Positions 9,323 through 19,412 of a DNA stretch of 64,000 bases are shown in pieces. A program made the translations under genes and the position numbers. The first letter of the stretch is position 1. Each line of letters begins with the position of its first letter. The notes beneath the pieces are model-generated. The model saw nothing but the letters and a program-made list of their open reading frames with translations. It did not search any database and was not told where the DNA came from. The stretch is from Fuerstiella sp. (GTDB lineage Bacteria > Planctomycetota > Planctomycetia > Planctomycetales > Planctomycetaceae): assembly GCA_022447185.1 (NCBI GenBank), contig JAKVAY010000036.1:133282-197281 (forward strand), given 5' to 3'.

Positions 9323-9752
9323 GTCAAGATTCCTGACTGGATTATCTGTTCGAACGTGTCAGAGACGCGAAATCCTGGTGACGCTGCGATTGGTTCCGCA
9401 CCTCGTTCTCAAGACATCCTGGCTGGTTTTCGGTGCAATCTCAACAGACCCGTTCATCCGAAAGGACCGTGACTCCTTGACATCCTCTTACCGATTTCGG
9501 TGAAGGCTTGGATTGAAATTGTGATTGTGCTGCAATGAAGAAACTACACTGGTTCGCCGATTTCCCATGAATCTGGCCATCCGCAATGGCATAGTCGGCA
9601 TCCTGTGTTGGCACAACGAATTTTAAGGAAGCTTCATGTCACCCGGGCGGTAATTGAGGCATGTGTCGCTGGAATCCTTTACCACGTGCAATAGCCTTTC
9701 AGCCCGGTACAGTCCGAATGTCAATTCCGTCGAACACTCTGGATCTGTCAGG
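9323..9752. other. Intergenic region between divergent SDR and SprT-like genes
   Basis: About 430 bp. A five-codon frame (9636-9653, ATG to TAA) follows AAGGAAGC and could be a leader peptide. The SprT-like frame is open from 9654 but begins there with TTG. No RNA gene or repeat is evident. Confidence 0.5.
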
Positions 9753-10526
9753 ATGTCAGCTTCGAAGAGAGACCTCCGATTGATGCTCAAACGTCTGAGT
9801 GTGACTGCAGACGAACGAACGTGCATCAACCGAACAATTGTGGGTCGGCTCCTGCAGGACTCGCCCCACGTTCAGCTCCCCAACTTCACGACGATTTCCG
9901 GCACCGACGTCCGTTGTCTTTTTGACCATTATGACGAACTGTATTTTGGCAGTTGGCTCCGGCGTGCCCTCGGTGTCATACCGCTCGAATTTCGTGTATC
10001 GCCACGCATGACTCGAGCTGGTGGCAAAACCGGTTTCTGGCGTAAAGATCGCAATTCACCGATTGAACGATTTGAAATCGCGATCTCATCAACGCTGCTG
10101 GCTCAGACGTTTTCGGACGACCAGGCAGACCGTACCATTCGGGTGACCGGTTTGGTGTGTCGAACACGGCTGGACGCACTGATGCGAATCATGGAACACG
10201 AACTGGTCCATCTTGCGGAGTTGCTTTGCTGGGATTCTTCCAGCTGCAGTCAGGATCGATTTCAGTCGATCGCATGGCGGGCATTTGGTCATACCGATCA
10301 CCGCCACGCACTGATCACTCCACGAGAATCCGCCGCGGCAGTCGGAATACGTCCGGGAACCCACGTGCGCTTCGACTGTCATGGAAAATCGATGCACGGG
10401 TTTGTCAATCGTGTCACGAAGCGAGCGACCGTATTGGTGCACGCAGACGATGGTCAGCAATATTCGGACGGAAATACGTACCGGAAATATTATGTGCCAG
10501 TCGAGATGCTGGAGCCTGTTGATTAG
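9753..10526 (+). CDS. SprT-like zinc metalloprotein
   Basis: SprT/Spartan-type protein of about 257 residues. The central helix carries EHELVHLAE, an HExxH zinc site (His149, Glu150, His153), preceded by LFDHYDELYFGSWL, typical of SprT-like domains, and followed by FGHTDHRH, which may supply the third ligand. A C-terminal segment of about 60 residues (GTHVRFDCHGKSMHGFVNRVTKRATVLVHADD) looks like a small SH3/KOW-type barrel. Eukaryotic relatives cut DNA-protein crosslinks; the bacterial role is not settled. The start is uncertain: TTG 9654, ATG 9753 or ATG 9783 (GAGAG upstream); I use 9753. Confidence 0.75.
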   Translation: MSASKRDLRLMLKRLSVTADERTCINRTIVGRLLQDSPHVQLPNFTTISGTDVRCLFDHYDELYFGSWLRRALGVIPLEFRVSPRMTRAGGKTGFWRKDRNSPIERFEIAISSTLLAQTFSDDQADRTIRVTGLVCRTRLDALMRIMEHELVHLAELLCWDSSSCSQDRFQSIAWRAFGHTDHRHALITPRESAAAVGIRPGTHVRFDCHGKSMHGFVNRVTKRATVLVHADDGQQYSDGNTYRKYYVPVEMLEPVD

Positions 10527-10646
10527 GTGACGGTGATCCTGTTGCCGACAGTCGTTCGCTGCAGCCTGTTTTTTTCCGAAGCCACAGACACGCGGTGCCC
10601 CAAATCGATCAATTTCCAGAGAATTTCTGCACTGTTGGTCTCAACA

Positions 10647-13331
10647 TCAGTCATCGGATTTATCCACCGGGGCGGACTTTTTCTTTGCGACCTTCCTTTT
10701 GGAAGTTTTTTTCTTTGTAGACGTCTTTTTGGCTGCCTTTTTCTTTGTGGCCTTCTTCTTGATGCCCTTCCTGGCTGCCTTTTCCTCCAGCCACTCCAAT
10801 GCCTGAGGCAGTGTCACGTCATCAATCTCATATTCCTTTGGAATCGTCGCATTGATCTTCCCGTGTTTGACATACGGCCCGTAGCGCCCCTCAAAAATCC
10901 CAATGACAGCCTCATCGTCCGGATGTTTGCCCACTTCCCGGACAGGCGTTGGTGCAGCTCGCTTTTTCGTGTTCTTCAGCATGTCGACAGCCACATCCAT
11001 CGTCACATTCAACACGTTGTATGATTGTCCGTCAAATTCTTTTACGTGTGCCTTACGGTCGAAACTCGCATAGACTTTGTCATGCAGAACATACGGCCCG
11101 AAACGGCCGATCCCGGTGTTCACAACCTTTCCTGTGACCGGGTGATGGCCAATTCGTCTGGGCAGTGCCAACAATGCGATTGCCGTTTCCAGGTCAAGAT
11201 TGAGAACATCAAAGCAATTCGGAATGCTGCAGCGTTTGGGCTTTGGGACTTCTTCTGTAACTTCGCCCAGCTGCAAATAAGGCCCAAAGGGACCGGACAG
11301 TTGATAAACTGGTAGTCCTTCTTCCGGATGCATCCCCAGTGAGGTGGGCCCCTTCTGTTTTTCTTCGATCAGTCGGTCGGCAAGTTCATTACTCAACTCA
11401 GATGGAGCAACCGTGGCAGGAATCGAGGCTGTCAGCTTTTCTTCGCCGTCGACCTTTTCGAAATACGGACCGTAGCGACCGACTCGAACGTCGGCATCAA
11501 TTCCGTCCAGCTTAAGGGTACATGCCTGCCGAGGATCGATATCGGATTCTTTCCTCCTGACCTGTTCATCAATGCCATCACTACCCGAATAGAACTGACG
11601 CAGATAGGGAAGACGGTCTGCATTGCCGGCTGCTATGTCGTCCAGCGTCTGTTCCATGCCAGCTGTAAATCCAAGATCCACCAGATTTGGAAAATGGTTT
11701 TCCAAGAGACGGGTGACAGCAAGCCCCTTGAACGTGGGAACCAGCTGTTTGCCGTTCGCATTCACGTAATCTCGTGACTGAATGGTGCTGATAATGCTGG
11801 CATACGTGGATGGTCGACCAATCCCTTCTGCCTCGAGTCGAGCCACCAGTGAAGCTTCTGTGTATCGGGCAGGTGGTTTTGTTTCGTGACTGATCGCTTC
11901 GACACTGTCGCAGTGAACAGTGTCCTGCTCTTTCATTGGCGGCAACGGGGAATCCCGATCTTCTATGGCGGCTTCCGGATCATCGGATCCTTCCACATAA
12001 GCGCGGAAGAATCCGGCAAACTCGACCGTTCGTCCGCTGGCACGAAATTCAGCGTCGTCAACCGAAATCGTGACGGCATCGAATCTCAGTCGGGCGTCAG
12101 CCATCTGAGTGGCCATGGTACGCTTCCAGATCAGGTTATAGAGTCGCTGTTCCGGACCGGTGAGTCCCAGTTCATCACTGGTTTTCATTTGGGTGCCGGC
12201 AGGTCGAATGGCTTCATGTGCCTCCTGCGCCCCCTTGGATTTACTCGTGAACTGTCGAGGCGAAGGACTCAGAAAATCTGTGCCGTACAAATCGTCAATC
12301 CGACCTCGCGCGGCACCAACCGCTTCGCCGCTGAGGCTCACACTGTCTGTACGCATGTACGTAATATGGCCGGCTTCATACAGAGTCTGCGCAGTCCGCA
12401 TCGAATCACGTGCGGCCATTCCGAGTTTACGGTTGGCCTCCTGCTGCATCGTACTGGTCGTAAACGGAGGGGAAGGTCGACGTGTCTGCCGCTTTTGTTC
12501 GACAGTCGTGACAGTCCACGGACTGGCAGAGATGCGTGTCTGCAAATCGCCTGCTGCGTCCTCTTCCAGCAACAACACGGTTGAGCCGTCCCTGAGCTGA
12601 CCAGTATTTTCGTCGAAGTCTTTTCCCGTCGCGATTCGTCGACCGCCGACGGTCTGCAGCACAGCTTCGAATGAAGCATCGTTGGGAGCAGCCAGGGTAG
12701 CTTTCAGGTCCCAGAACGTACCGCTGCGAAATTTCAGGCGTTCGATTTCGCGATCGACGAGCACACGGACCGCCACACTTTGCACTCTGCCCGCTGAAAG
12801 TTTCGGAGCAATCTTTTTCCAAAGCAACGGACTGAGGGTGTATCCATACAAACGATCAACAACACGACGAGTCTCCTGAGCAGCAACCAAATTCTCATCC
12901 AGATCTCTGGTGTCCGCCAATGCCTCCAGAATTGCCTGCTTCGTAATTTCGGAAAAGACCATGCGTTTGACGGGAACTTTGGGAGCCAGTAACTGCACCA
13001 AATGCCAGCCAATGCTCTCCCCCTCCCGGTCTTCGTCTGTGGCGACGATCAACTCATCAGCAGATTTCAGCAGATTTTTGAGTTCCCTGACGATTTTCTT
13101 CTTGTCTGTCGAGACCACGTACAAGGGATCGAAGTCATTTTCAACATTGACGCCCAGAGAGGCCCAAGACTCCTTTTTCAGCGCAGCAGGCACCTCTTTC
13201 GCATTTGCCGGGAGGTCGCGAACGTGACCAACGCTGGCGCGCACGGCATAATCACTACCAAGGAAGCCCTGGATTTTCTTCGCTTTCGCAGGAGACTCGA
13301 CAATGACGAGCGCCTTCTTGCGTGGAGCCAT
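10647..13331 (-). CDS. topA: DNA topoisomerase I
   Basis: Type IA topoisomerase of 894 residues that relaxes negative supercoils. The TOPRIM domain shows IVESPAKAKKI (residues 10-20) and the acidic triad TDEDREGE (Asp99, Asp101, Glu103). The catalytic tyrosine is Tyr325 in GHITYMRTDS. Instead of cysteine zinc ribbons, the C-terminus has four topoisomerase repeats, each marked by GRYGPY or FGPY, then a tail of about 45 residues dominated by lysine and alanine, resembling histone H1-like tails. The frame extends to 13409, but MAPRKKALVIVESP at 13331 is the family-like N-terminus. It diverges from the PpiD-like gene. Confidence 0.95.
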   Translation of the reverse strand: MAPRKKALVIVESPAKAKKIQGFLGSDYAVRASVGHVRDLPANAKEVPAALKKESWASLGVNVENDFDPLYVVSTDKKKIVRELKNLLKSADELIVATDEDREGESIGWHLVQLLAPKVPVKRMVFSEITKQAILEALADTRDLDENLVAAQETRRVVDRLYGYTLSPLLWKKIAPKLSAGRVQSVAVRVLVDREIERLKFRSGTFWDLKATLAAPNDASFEAVLQTVGGRRIATGKDFDENTGQLRDGSTVLLLEEDAAGDLQTRISASPWTVTTVEQKRQTRRPSPPFTTSTMQQEANRKLGMAARDSMRTAQTLYEAGHITYMRTDSVSLSGEAVGAARGRIDDLYGTDFLSPSPRQFTSKSKGAQEAHEAIRPAGTQMKTSDELGLTGPEQRLYNLIWKRTMATQMADARLRFDAVTISVDDAEFRASGRTVEFAGFFRAYVEGSDDPEAAIEDRDSPLPPMKEQDTVHCDSVEAISHETKPPARYTEASLVARLEAEGIGRPSTYASIISTIQSRDYVNANGKQLVPTFKGLAVTRLLENHFPNLVDLGFTAGMEQTLDDIAAGNADRLPYLRQFYSGSDGIDEQVRRKESDIDPRQACTLKLDGIDADVRVGRYGPYFEKVDGEEKLTASIPATVAPSELSNELADRLIEEKQKGPTSLGMHPEEGLPVYQLSGPFGPYLQLGEVTEEVPKPKRCSIPNCFDVLNLDLETAIALLALPRRIGHHPVTGKVVNTGIGRFGPYVLHDKVYASFDRKAHVKEFDGQSYNVLNVTMDVAVDMLKNTKKRAAPTPVREVGKHPDDEAVIGIFEGRYGPYVKHGKINATIPKEYEIDDVTLPQALEWLEEKAARKGIKKKATKKKAAKKTSTKKKTSKRKVAKKKSAPVDKSDD

Positions 13332-13665
13332 ACCGATGAGCCATTGATGTATAAAACAGGTGAATGCACCAGCCTGCCAACAGCCAGAGCACATTGGGTC
13401 GCAAATCACGAATCGGATTCACCGCATGAAGTACTGGAGCAGATGAGTCAGACTGACGTAACTCCAGTATTGTATTGATCTTGCCTAAAAACTCCGTCCA
13501 GCTAAAATCCTGCGGTTTCGTTGCTTCACCGATGATGGTGCGGAGCAGACACAACATCGTCCGTCCCACCACGAATGCGGTGAAATAGGGCATTTTTCCC
13601 CAACCTGTCAAGCCAGGTGGCGAAATTGTCACCGTTTCAACAGATTCAGAATTAGAGCGGAACAC
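13332..13665. other. Divergent promoter region of topA and the PpiD-like gene
   Basis: About 334 bp that should carry promoters in both directions. A small imperfect stem (CCAACCTG with CAGGTGG) lies near 13600. I cannot point to a convincing -35/-10 pair. Confidence 0.4.
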
Positions 13666-16344
13666 ATGGCATCCCCCTTCAGGTTCTTTCGCAAACACCA
13701 GGCCGGCATGATGGTGGTGCTGGTCATTCTGGCGATGCTTGTGTTCACGCTGGACGCTCTTTTTACTCAGGCAGGAGCTAATTTCTGGCTGCTTGGGCTT
13801 CTGCTTGGTGGACTTGTTTTCGGTATTGCCGGGATGACAACAGGGCGCTGGCTGCAATGGGGAATTGGCGGAGCTTTGCTCGGCGCACTGCTTGGCCTGG
13901 TGATGCCGGAATTCAACCGACCCGATGGGGTCCTTGCGACAAGCTTCGGAATCATCGAACAGGAAGATCTACAGGATCTTGCCGAACGCCGGATGGTTGC
14001 TAATCGTTTTATGGCACTCGCTGCAGAAGAAACCGGAAGTAGAATTTTTCAGTTCGGATTTGGTCACCAAACTCAACAAGAGGATCTGCTGTTCAGCCGG
14101 TTGATGAATGAAGAGGCGAATTCGCTGGGCATTGCTGTGACAGATGAAATGGTCACCTCATATGTCAATGAACGCACAGGGGAGAAACTTTCTAAGGAAG
14201 CTTTCGGAAAATCCAGACTCGCCCTCCAGTATAAACAAGCCCCGGTTCGATCCGACGCCCTGTACAACATCCTGCGGGAACACATTCGCAACGAAATCGC
14301 ATTCAAGACACTCCAACCACTTGGAATTTCGACACCGACGTCCCCCGGCGTCTACTGGGATTATTTCCAACGAATGAACGTGCGGCAGGCGATCAACGTA
14401 GCCGAACTCGATGTGGACGCATTTTTAGATCTGGTCGACGACCCATCGGATGCCGAGGTTGAAAATTTGTTTGCGTCCGCTGCCGGCAAACAGCCGAACC
14501 AGGAAGAACCCGGATCTCCCGGATTCTTCCTCCCAGGTCGAGCAAAAATTGCCTGGCTGGAACTGGACTATGATTCCATGAAATCAGTCGTTCAACCGGT
14601 GACCGACGAAGAAGTGGAAACGTACTACACGACAAATCGCGACAGATACAGCACAGTTGTTATTCCGGAAACGCTGGATACTGATGACGGCGAGAGTCCG
14701 TCAGAAGCGGACGACGCATCCGACGATCACACCGCGGTTGATGTAACAGCCGATTCGGACGCTGCTCCTGCGTCGCAGGATCATGGTGACGAGTCCTCAA
14801 ATGAAGATCCGTCCAGTGCCGAAGGTGATCCGGACAAAAATGAAACCGATGCCGAAGAAGACACGACGACGGAGCCTGAAGCACCATCAAATAATGCACC
14901 GGTGAATCGTGATGAAAACAGCGGACAGTTTTCAATTGACGATCCTGTCGATGCTGCCGAGTCCGACATCAACGAAGATCTGCAGGATGCCGAAAACACT
15001 GTCGCAGGCGATGAACCTGCAGAGACCGTTAGCAGTGATGAAGAAACGGATGATCCAGCCGAGTCCGAAACTCCGCTGTCACTCGTGATTCCTGAAACGC
15101 CGGATGCAGATTCTTCCTCCGAAGATCCGACCGCGGAACCTGTACGTGAGTATTTTGAACTGGATGACGAGCTTCGTAATGAGATTCGCGAACAGTTGCT
15201 GGAAGAACGCATCAGTGAGGCCCTTAAAAAGAAACGTACCGATGGGTTGAATTTTCTGCAGTCGCTTCAGACAGAATGGAACAGTGAAAGAGCTAAAATT
15301 GTCAAACAAGAGGGTTTTCAAAAGTTCGCCGAAGATCCGCAGACAGCGGAAGCCGACATACGTCGCAAAATGGCGGGGCTCGCATCAGACTACCTGGAAC
15401 GAATGAAAACCTGGGCCGATGAAAACAGATTCGCCTACGCGGTGACTCCACGCGTGGTGTCGTTTTCGGAATTCAGGAATGCCGACGACTACCCACTTGG
15501 AATTGCGGTCAGCCCTGGACGTTTTCAGGACCCAGGAGAGGGTATGGGTACAACAGCATACGAAGTCTTCTCACGATTCAGCCCGGACGACATTGCCGCC
15601 AATAACAGCCAGTTGTTTCAGCCGCAGGCGGCGGTCGACAGTCCGCTGGTGGAAAACGACAACGAACGCCACTACGTCTACTGGACGGTGGAATTTGTCG
15701 AACCCCATGTCCCAACAACGCTGGATGAGCCTGGTGTTCGCGAACAGGTGGTTGTTTCGATCAAGCAAGTTAAAGCCAGAGAACTTCTAACAGAGCGTGC
15801 GGAGCATCTCGCCCAGAAAGTTCGAGAAGGATTGGCGAAAGCTGACGAGGACCGCAAGTCGATGGCATCGACGCTGGAATCAGAATCGATCACAGGAGTG
15901 GATGGATCAGGAACACTCACCGTACGCTTATCACAAAAATTTTCGTGGCTTCGTCAAACCCAGGCACCACCAGCAAATTTCCCGCCTCAGCCTCGTGCGG
16001 AACTGTCGGTGATTCGCTTCGCTGACGGGGGCTCACCTCTGAGTGGCGTTGGTAACGATTTCATGAAAACGATCTTTGAAGAGTTGCACGATGAAGACGT
16101 AGGAATCGTTCCCAATCCGGACCGGACGCGCTATTTTCTGGTGCACGTAACCGACCGTTCCCCAACTGAGGACAATGGAATGGACGCCCTCCACGATCAG
16201 TTTGCTGCCGAAGGCAAAATGCATTTCATTCGCACTCCAATCAGGGGACTCATGCAGGGAAATGTCGTGAACCCCCTCAGAATCGAATGGAGACGAGCGA
16301 TTTGGCGCAAGTACGGCGTCGATACGGACGGCGACCCAGGCTAG
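13666..16344 (+). CDS. PpiD/SurA-like periplasmic folding protein with acidic insert
   Basis: A protein of 892 residues. Three hydrophobic segments lie in the first 85 residues, starting RFFRKHQAGMMVVLVILAML, then an extracytoplasmic helical region (about 90-330) resembling the SurA/PpiD chaperone N-domain, suggested by the ILREHIRNEIAFKTL-type helix and the VTDEEVETYY repeat. Residues 332-490 are a low-complexity stretch of Asp, Glu, Ser and Thr, bounded by similar words (VIPETLDTDD at 332, VIPETPDADS at 474), so it may have grown by duplication. The remainder looks globular, with VVSIKQVKARELLTERAEHLAQKV. A parvulin domain is not evident. Likely role: chaperone for exported proteins; moderate certainty. 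Confidence 0.75.
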   Translation: MASPFRFFRKHQAGMMVVLVILAMLVFTLDALFTQAGANFWLLGLLLGGLVFGIAGMTTGRWLQWGIGGALLGALLGLVMPEFNRPDGVLATSFGIIEQEDLQDLAERRMVANRFMALAAEETGSRIFQFGFGHQTQQEDLLFSRLMNEEANSLGIAVTDEMVTSYVNERTGEKLSKEAFGKSRLALQYKQAPVRSDALYNILREHIRNEIAFKTLQPLGISTPTSPGVYWDYFQRMNVRQAINVAELDVDAFLDLVDDPSDAEVENLFASAAGKQPNQEEPGSPGFFLPGRAKIAWLELDYDSMKSVVQPVTDEEVETYYTTNRDRYSTVVIPETLDTDDGESPSEADDASDDHTAVDVTADSDAAPASQDHGDESSNEDPSSAEGDPDKNETDAEEDTTTEPEAPSNNAPVNRDENSGQFSIDDPVDAAESDINEDLQDAENTVAGDEPAETVSSDEETDDPAESETPLSLVIPETPDADSSSEDPTAEPVREYFELDDELRNEIREQLLEERISEALKKKRTDGLNFLQSLQTEWNSERAKIVKQEGFQKFAEDPQTAEADIRRKMAGLASDYLERMKTWADENRFAYAVTPRVVSFSEFRNADDYPLGIAVSPGRFQDPGEGMGTTAYEVFSRFSPDDIAANNSQLFQPQAAVDSPLVENDNERHYVYWTVEFVEPHVPTTLDEPGVREQVVVSIKQVKARELLTERAEHLAQKVREGLAKADEDRKSMASTLESESITGVDGSGTLTVRLSQKFSWLRQTQAPPANFPPQPRAELSVIRFADGGSPLSGVGNDFMKTIFEELHDEDVGIVPNPDRTRYFLVHVTDRSPTEDNGMDALHDQFAAEGKMHFIRTPIRGLMQGNVVNPLRIEWRRAIWRKYGVDTDGDPG

Positions 16345-16655
16345 TGCTGTTTGCAAAAGGCGATGTGAGATTCGTCTTGCGATAGTTTTGTTTTGTCAGC
16401 ATTACCGATCGGTGAGATCAACGACCGGTTACCGGCGGGGCATGATCTCCAGGCCTGACGTGACTCGATGTCGGGTATCAATCTGTTTTCCGGGCGTTTC
16501 TTAAACTTGGTGTTCGGTTCCTTCCCGCCGATGGTTCCGTTCGAACGGTTAGTCGGGAAATCAAACCGGCAGTGTTGTCGGCACTGGCGACGCCTGCGGG
16601 CAATGAATTGTCGCCGATTACTGCTGCGGTCTGTCGCGAACAGGCAGCGGGATGA
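16345..16655. other. Intergenic region between convergent PpiD-like and CopD-like genes
   Basis: About 311 bp. It holds a probable terminator at its left end. A plus-strand frame without a start codon is open from about 16462 to a stop at 16655, but gives no recognisable protein. Otherwise nothing is seen. Confidence 0.5.
16357..16396 (+). terminator. Probable terminator of the PpiD-like gene
   Basis: AAGGCGA pairs with TCGTCTT (one G-T pair) across an 8-base loop, 12 bases after the stop codon, and the T-rich stretch TAGTTTTGTTTTG follows within a few bases. Confidence 0.45.
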
Positions 16656-17138
16656 TCATTTCGTGTTGGTATCCACGGCAATCGAAGCTGACACAGGAGT
16701 CGAGTACGGACGGATCTTGACGAATCCACTGATGCCCACAATAACCGTTGACAACAACAGACTAATGCCCAGCCATTTACGGGCGTTGTCACGAATTTTC
16801 TGAGTCCCTGGCTTGTTACCGACCAGAATGGACGCCAAAGCAAACACAATCAGGGCCAGTAGCATCTTGGTACCAATCAGCATGTGGTACAACGAATCCC
16901 CTCGGTGATCTGGAACGGCTTTCACGAAGTTGTAGATACCACTGGCCAGAAAGATGAGCACGCCGGGGTGCACGAACTTCTTCCAGCGGTTGCGAATCCG
17001 ATCATGCAGCGCTGCGTTTTCATCCCTGAGCACCGGCTGCAGAACCAGCCAGATAAACGCGCTCCCGCCGATCAGAACAATCGCACAGCCGATATGAGCC
17101 CAGCGGGAAATGACGGGAAGGATGAGATCAGCGTCCAT
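16656..17138 (-). CDS. CopD-like small membrane protein
   Basis: A 160-residue protein with four predicted transmembrane helices, near residues 10-32, 55-70, 85-105 and 120-142. The pattern WAHIGCAIVLIGGSAFIWLVLQPVL, then FVHPGVLIFLASGIYNF and HMLIGTKMLLALIVF, resembles the CopD/DUF2269-like fold in which histidines within helices may bind heme or copper. No CopC neighbour is seen, so a copper role is only suggested by fold. Start ATG 17138 has no strong ribosome binding site. The gene lies 120 bp downstream of the start side of nothing else, and the next minus-strand gene upstream is the POT transporter. Confidence 0.65.
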   Translation of the reverse strand: MDADLILPVISRWAHIGCAIVLIGGSAFIWLVLQPVLRDENAALHDRIRNRWKKFVHPGVLIFLASGIYNFVKAVPDHRGDSLYHMLIGTKMLLALIVFALASILVGNKPGTQKIRDNARKWLGISLLLSTVIVGISGFVKIRPYSTPVSASIAVDTNTK

Positions 17139-17258
17139 GTTTGTGCTGCTCTAAGTTGATTCGATGAATGTCGGCCAATTTGATATGGGCCGGGACGGCA
17201 GTCTGTCGCAACCACAATCCATAGTCATCGATTTGACTGGATCGATCGAGCGGCTCAA

Positions 17259-19250
17259 CTACTCACCCTGAATAAATGTCTTTTCTTTATACAACAGACC
17301 GACAGGAATAAACAGGACTGCTGTCACCAGAATGCACCCGGTCCAGAACCAGAAATAGGCAGCTCTTTCCAAAAGTGTTCGTCCACCCACCGTGAAATCT
17401 CTGGAAAATCTGGTTTTCGTTCCGCCACCGCGGCTGTCCAGAATCTCCTGCTGAATTTCGGCCACCATTGATTCGTCGCCACCCGCCTTGAGTTCGATCG
17501 TTTTGCGTTCCAACCAGTTAAAATAAGGTATTTTACCACCTGCAGGATCAACAGTGTTTGGTTCTCGGCGATTCACGAAACCGGTAAGAATCATGTCCCA
17601 TTGAGTTTCATCCTGCCCGTCGGCTCCGACTGAAATCAGCTGGTAACTGTCTCGCGACTGAAGTCTGTAACGGATCGGGTTACCGAAGCTGTCCGTTGCC
17701 GACTGCAATTCTTTGTTTCCGGATTCAACAGTTGGAAGCTTCTTCTCTCCATCATCAGCCGAGTCGCCAAAAAAGACCGATTCGATCTTTGCAGCGGCGT
17801 CTTCGAATGCGGCAGTCGAAGACGTACTGACCGAAGCGAGTTGTCCGTTCTCATCCAGCACCAGCGTGATATCGTCATCGGTGCCTGCCTGTCCGTCCGC
17901 TCCAGCTTCCTGAATGGTTTGCAGTTCGCCATTAGTTTGGTAGGTCGCATTCCACTTTGAAGATTTGATGACATCCCCGGAATCGAGTGACGATATGTCA
18001 ATCCCTGCAGCCAGGGACGACACTGCGGGTGTCTGAATATAATTGTTGACGACAGCCGTGAAGACATTTCCCAGCGACACTGAGGCCAGGAAAACCGCCA
18101 TCACGAGAGATTTCATGGTTTTCGGTGCCTGAGTATATGCAAACTCCAGACACGTGATCGACACCATCACTTCCGAGGCCGTCAGTACTCCGTAGGCAAG
18201 GAACTGCCAGGAGATCGATGGTTGTGCTCCCGCATCAATGCGTTCCTGAAGCACTGCGACAATCGCGAAGCCGGCAACCATGACGAACAGTCCAAGACCA
18301 ATTTTCCGAATTGGCGTCAGCCGAAAAACTCTGTGAATGGAGGGATAGATGACAAACTGAAAAACTGGAATCAGGATCAGTACCAGAATGGGATTGACTG
18401 CCTGAATTTGAGATGCCAGCCATTCGCGGCCCAGCCAGTACCGGTTCAAATCCTTGGCCTGCAGTACCCACGACGATCCGGTCTGGTCGAACAACGCCCA
18501 AAAAACGGCAACGAAAGAAAAAATGATGCTGAGTTTCAGGACGGCAGTGATTCCAGTCCAGCTGAACGTCTCCTTTAAAAAACTTTTGCCGCCTGGTGGG
18601 ATGTGAATAAAGACGCGTCGCCCCATCCAGAACAGCAGTGTCGCAGCTGCCATCAGCACACCCGGGACACCGAAGGCCCAGTGAGGTCCATAGTGCTCCA
18701 GCAGCCACGGAGTCAGTAACGTCGAAATAAACGAGCCGAAGTTAATACTGAAGTAGAACCACTGATAGACCTTACTGAGGAGGTGCTTATTGGAACTTCC
18801 AAACTGGTCTCCAACATGAGCCGAAACGCAGGGTTTGATGCCTCCCGAGCCGACAGAGATCAGCCACAATCCAACAACCAGCCACATGCCAGCCGTGATG
18901 ACTGGTACACCCATCATCGCCAATGCTCCATGACCTCCGCAGTAGACCAGTGACAGCCAGAAGATCGTGCGATATTTTCCCAGGATCGTGTCCGACAGCA
19001 AAGCACCAGCCAGAGGGAAGAAGTACACCAGCGCGGTGAAGGTGTGGTACCGCTCCGTCGCTTCAGCGTTCGACATCCCCTGGTCGACATAGACATTGCC
19101 CATCCGGTGCAAATAGTCGACCATAAAAATAGTTAGAATGGACTTCATGCCATAGAAACTGAATCGTTCCGCCGCTTCGTTACCGATGATGTAGGGAACG
19201 CCCCTGGGCATCCCCTCGCTCTCTTCGGGCGTGTCTCTGTATGTTTGCAT
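17259..19250 (-). CDS. POT-family proton-coupled peptide transporter with large insert
   Basis: Major-facilitator oligopeptide:H+ symporter of 663 residues; bacterial relatives have about 500. The family N-terminus is clear: [17 protein letters not shown] (residues 23-39, ExxERF motif), then [17 protein letters not shown] and [20 protein letters not shown], the PTR2 signature region. About 13 helices are visible up to residue 406. A hydrophilic block of some 218 residues (407-625) then interrupts the protein before a final helix (630-655). This block contains [12 protein letters not shown] and FGNPIRYRL...[14 protein letters not shown], which resemble the calcium-binding C-terminal loops of GspG-type pseudopilins. 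The transporter call is firm; the insert's role is unknown. Confidence 0.88.
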   Translation of the reverse strand: MQTYRDTPEESEGMPRGVPYIIGNEAAERFSFYGMKSILTIFMVDYLHRMGNVYVDQGMSNAEATERYHTFTALVYFFPLAGALLSDTILGKYRTIFWLSLVYCGGHGALAMMGVPVITAGMWLVVGLWLISVGSGGIKPCVSAHVGDQFGSSNKHLLSKVYQWFYFSINFGSFISTLLTPWLLEHYGPHWAFGVPGVLMAAATLLFWMGRRVFIHIPPGGKSFLKETFSWTGITAVLKLSIIFSFVAVFWALFDQTGSSWVLQAKDLNRYWLGREWLASQIQAVNPILVLILIPVFQFVIYPSIHRVFRLTPIRKIGLGLFVMVAGFAIVAVLQERIDAGAQPSISWQFLAYGVLTASEVMVSITCLEFAYTQAPKTMKSLVMAVFLASVSLGNVFTAVVNNYIQTPAVSSLAAGIDISSLDSGDVIKSSKWNATYQTNGELQTIQEAGADGQAGTDDDITLVLDENGQLASVSTSSTAAFEDAAAKIESVFFGDSADDGEKKLPTVESGNKELQSATDSFGNPIRYRLQSRDSYQLISVGADGQDETQWDMILTGFVNRREPNTVDPAGGKIPYFNWLERKTIELKAGGDESMVAEIQQEILDSRGGGTKTRFSRDFTVGGRTLLERAAYFWFWTGCILVTAVLFIPVGLLYKEKTFIQGE

Positions 19251-19362
19251 GAACCCGGCTTAAAAATATAAACGACCAATACGGCGATGGGAGGAAAGTC
19301 TTCCGTCGAACCACTGATCGAGTCACCCGCCGCGGCTCAGGCAGAATGTCCCCTCCCGGAGA

Positions 19363-19385
19363 TTCCAGAAGTCAACACTTCGGAA
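19363..19385 (-). terminator. Hairpin downstream of rph
   Basis: TTCC-a-GAAGT, loop CAAC, ACTTC-GGAA: a 9-bp stem with one bulge, 28 bp past the rph stop. There is no T-run on the minus strand, so termination is only likely from position. Confidence 0.35.
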
Positions 19386-19412
19386 ACTGAAAATTCATAT
19401 CTGCCGCGAAGG

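Noticed and set aside
9636..9653. Five-codon leader peptide (ATG to TAA) behind AAGGAAGC
   Set aside because: Too short to support as a gene; kept only as a remark on the gap upstream of the SprT-like gene.
16462..16655. Plus-strand open frame ending next to the CopD-like gene
   Set aside because: It has no start codon and no recognisable motif. Its composition looks protein-like, but this length occurs by chance.
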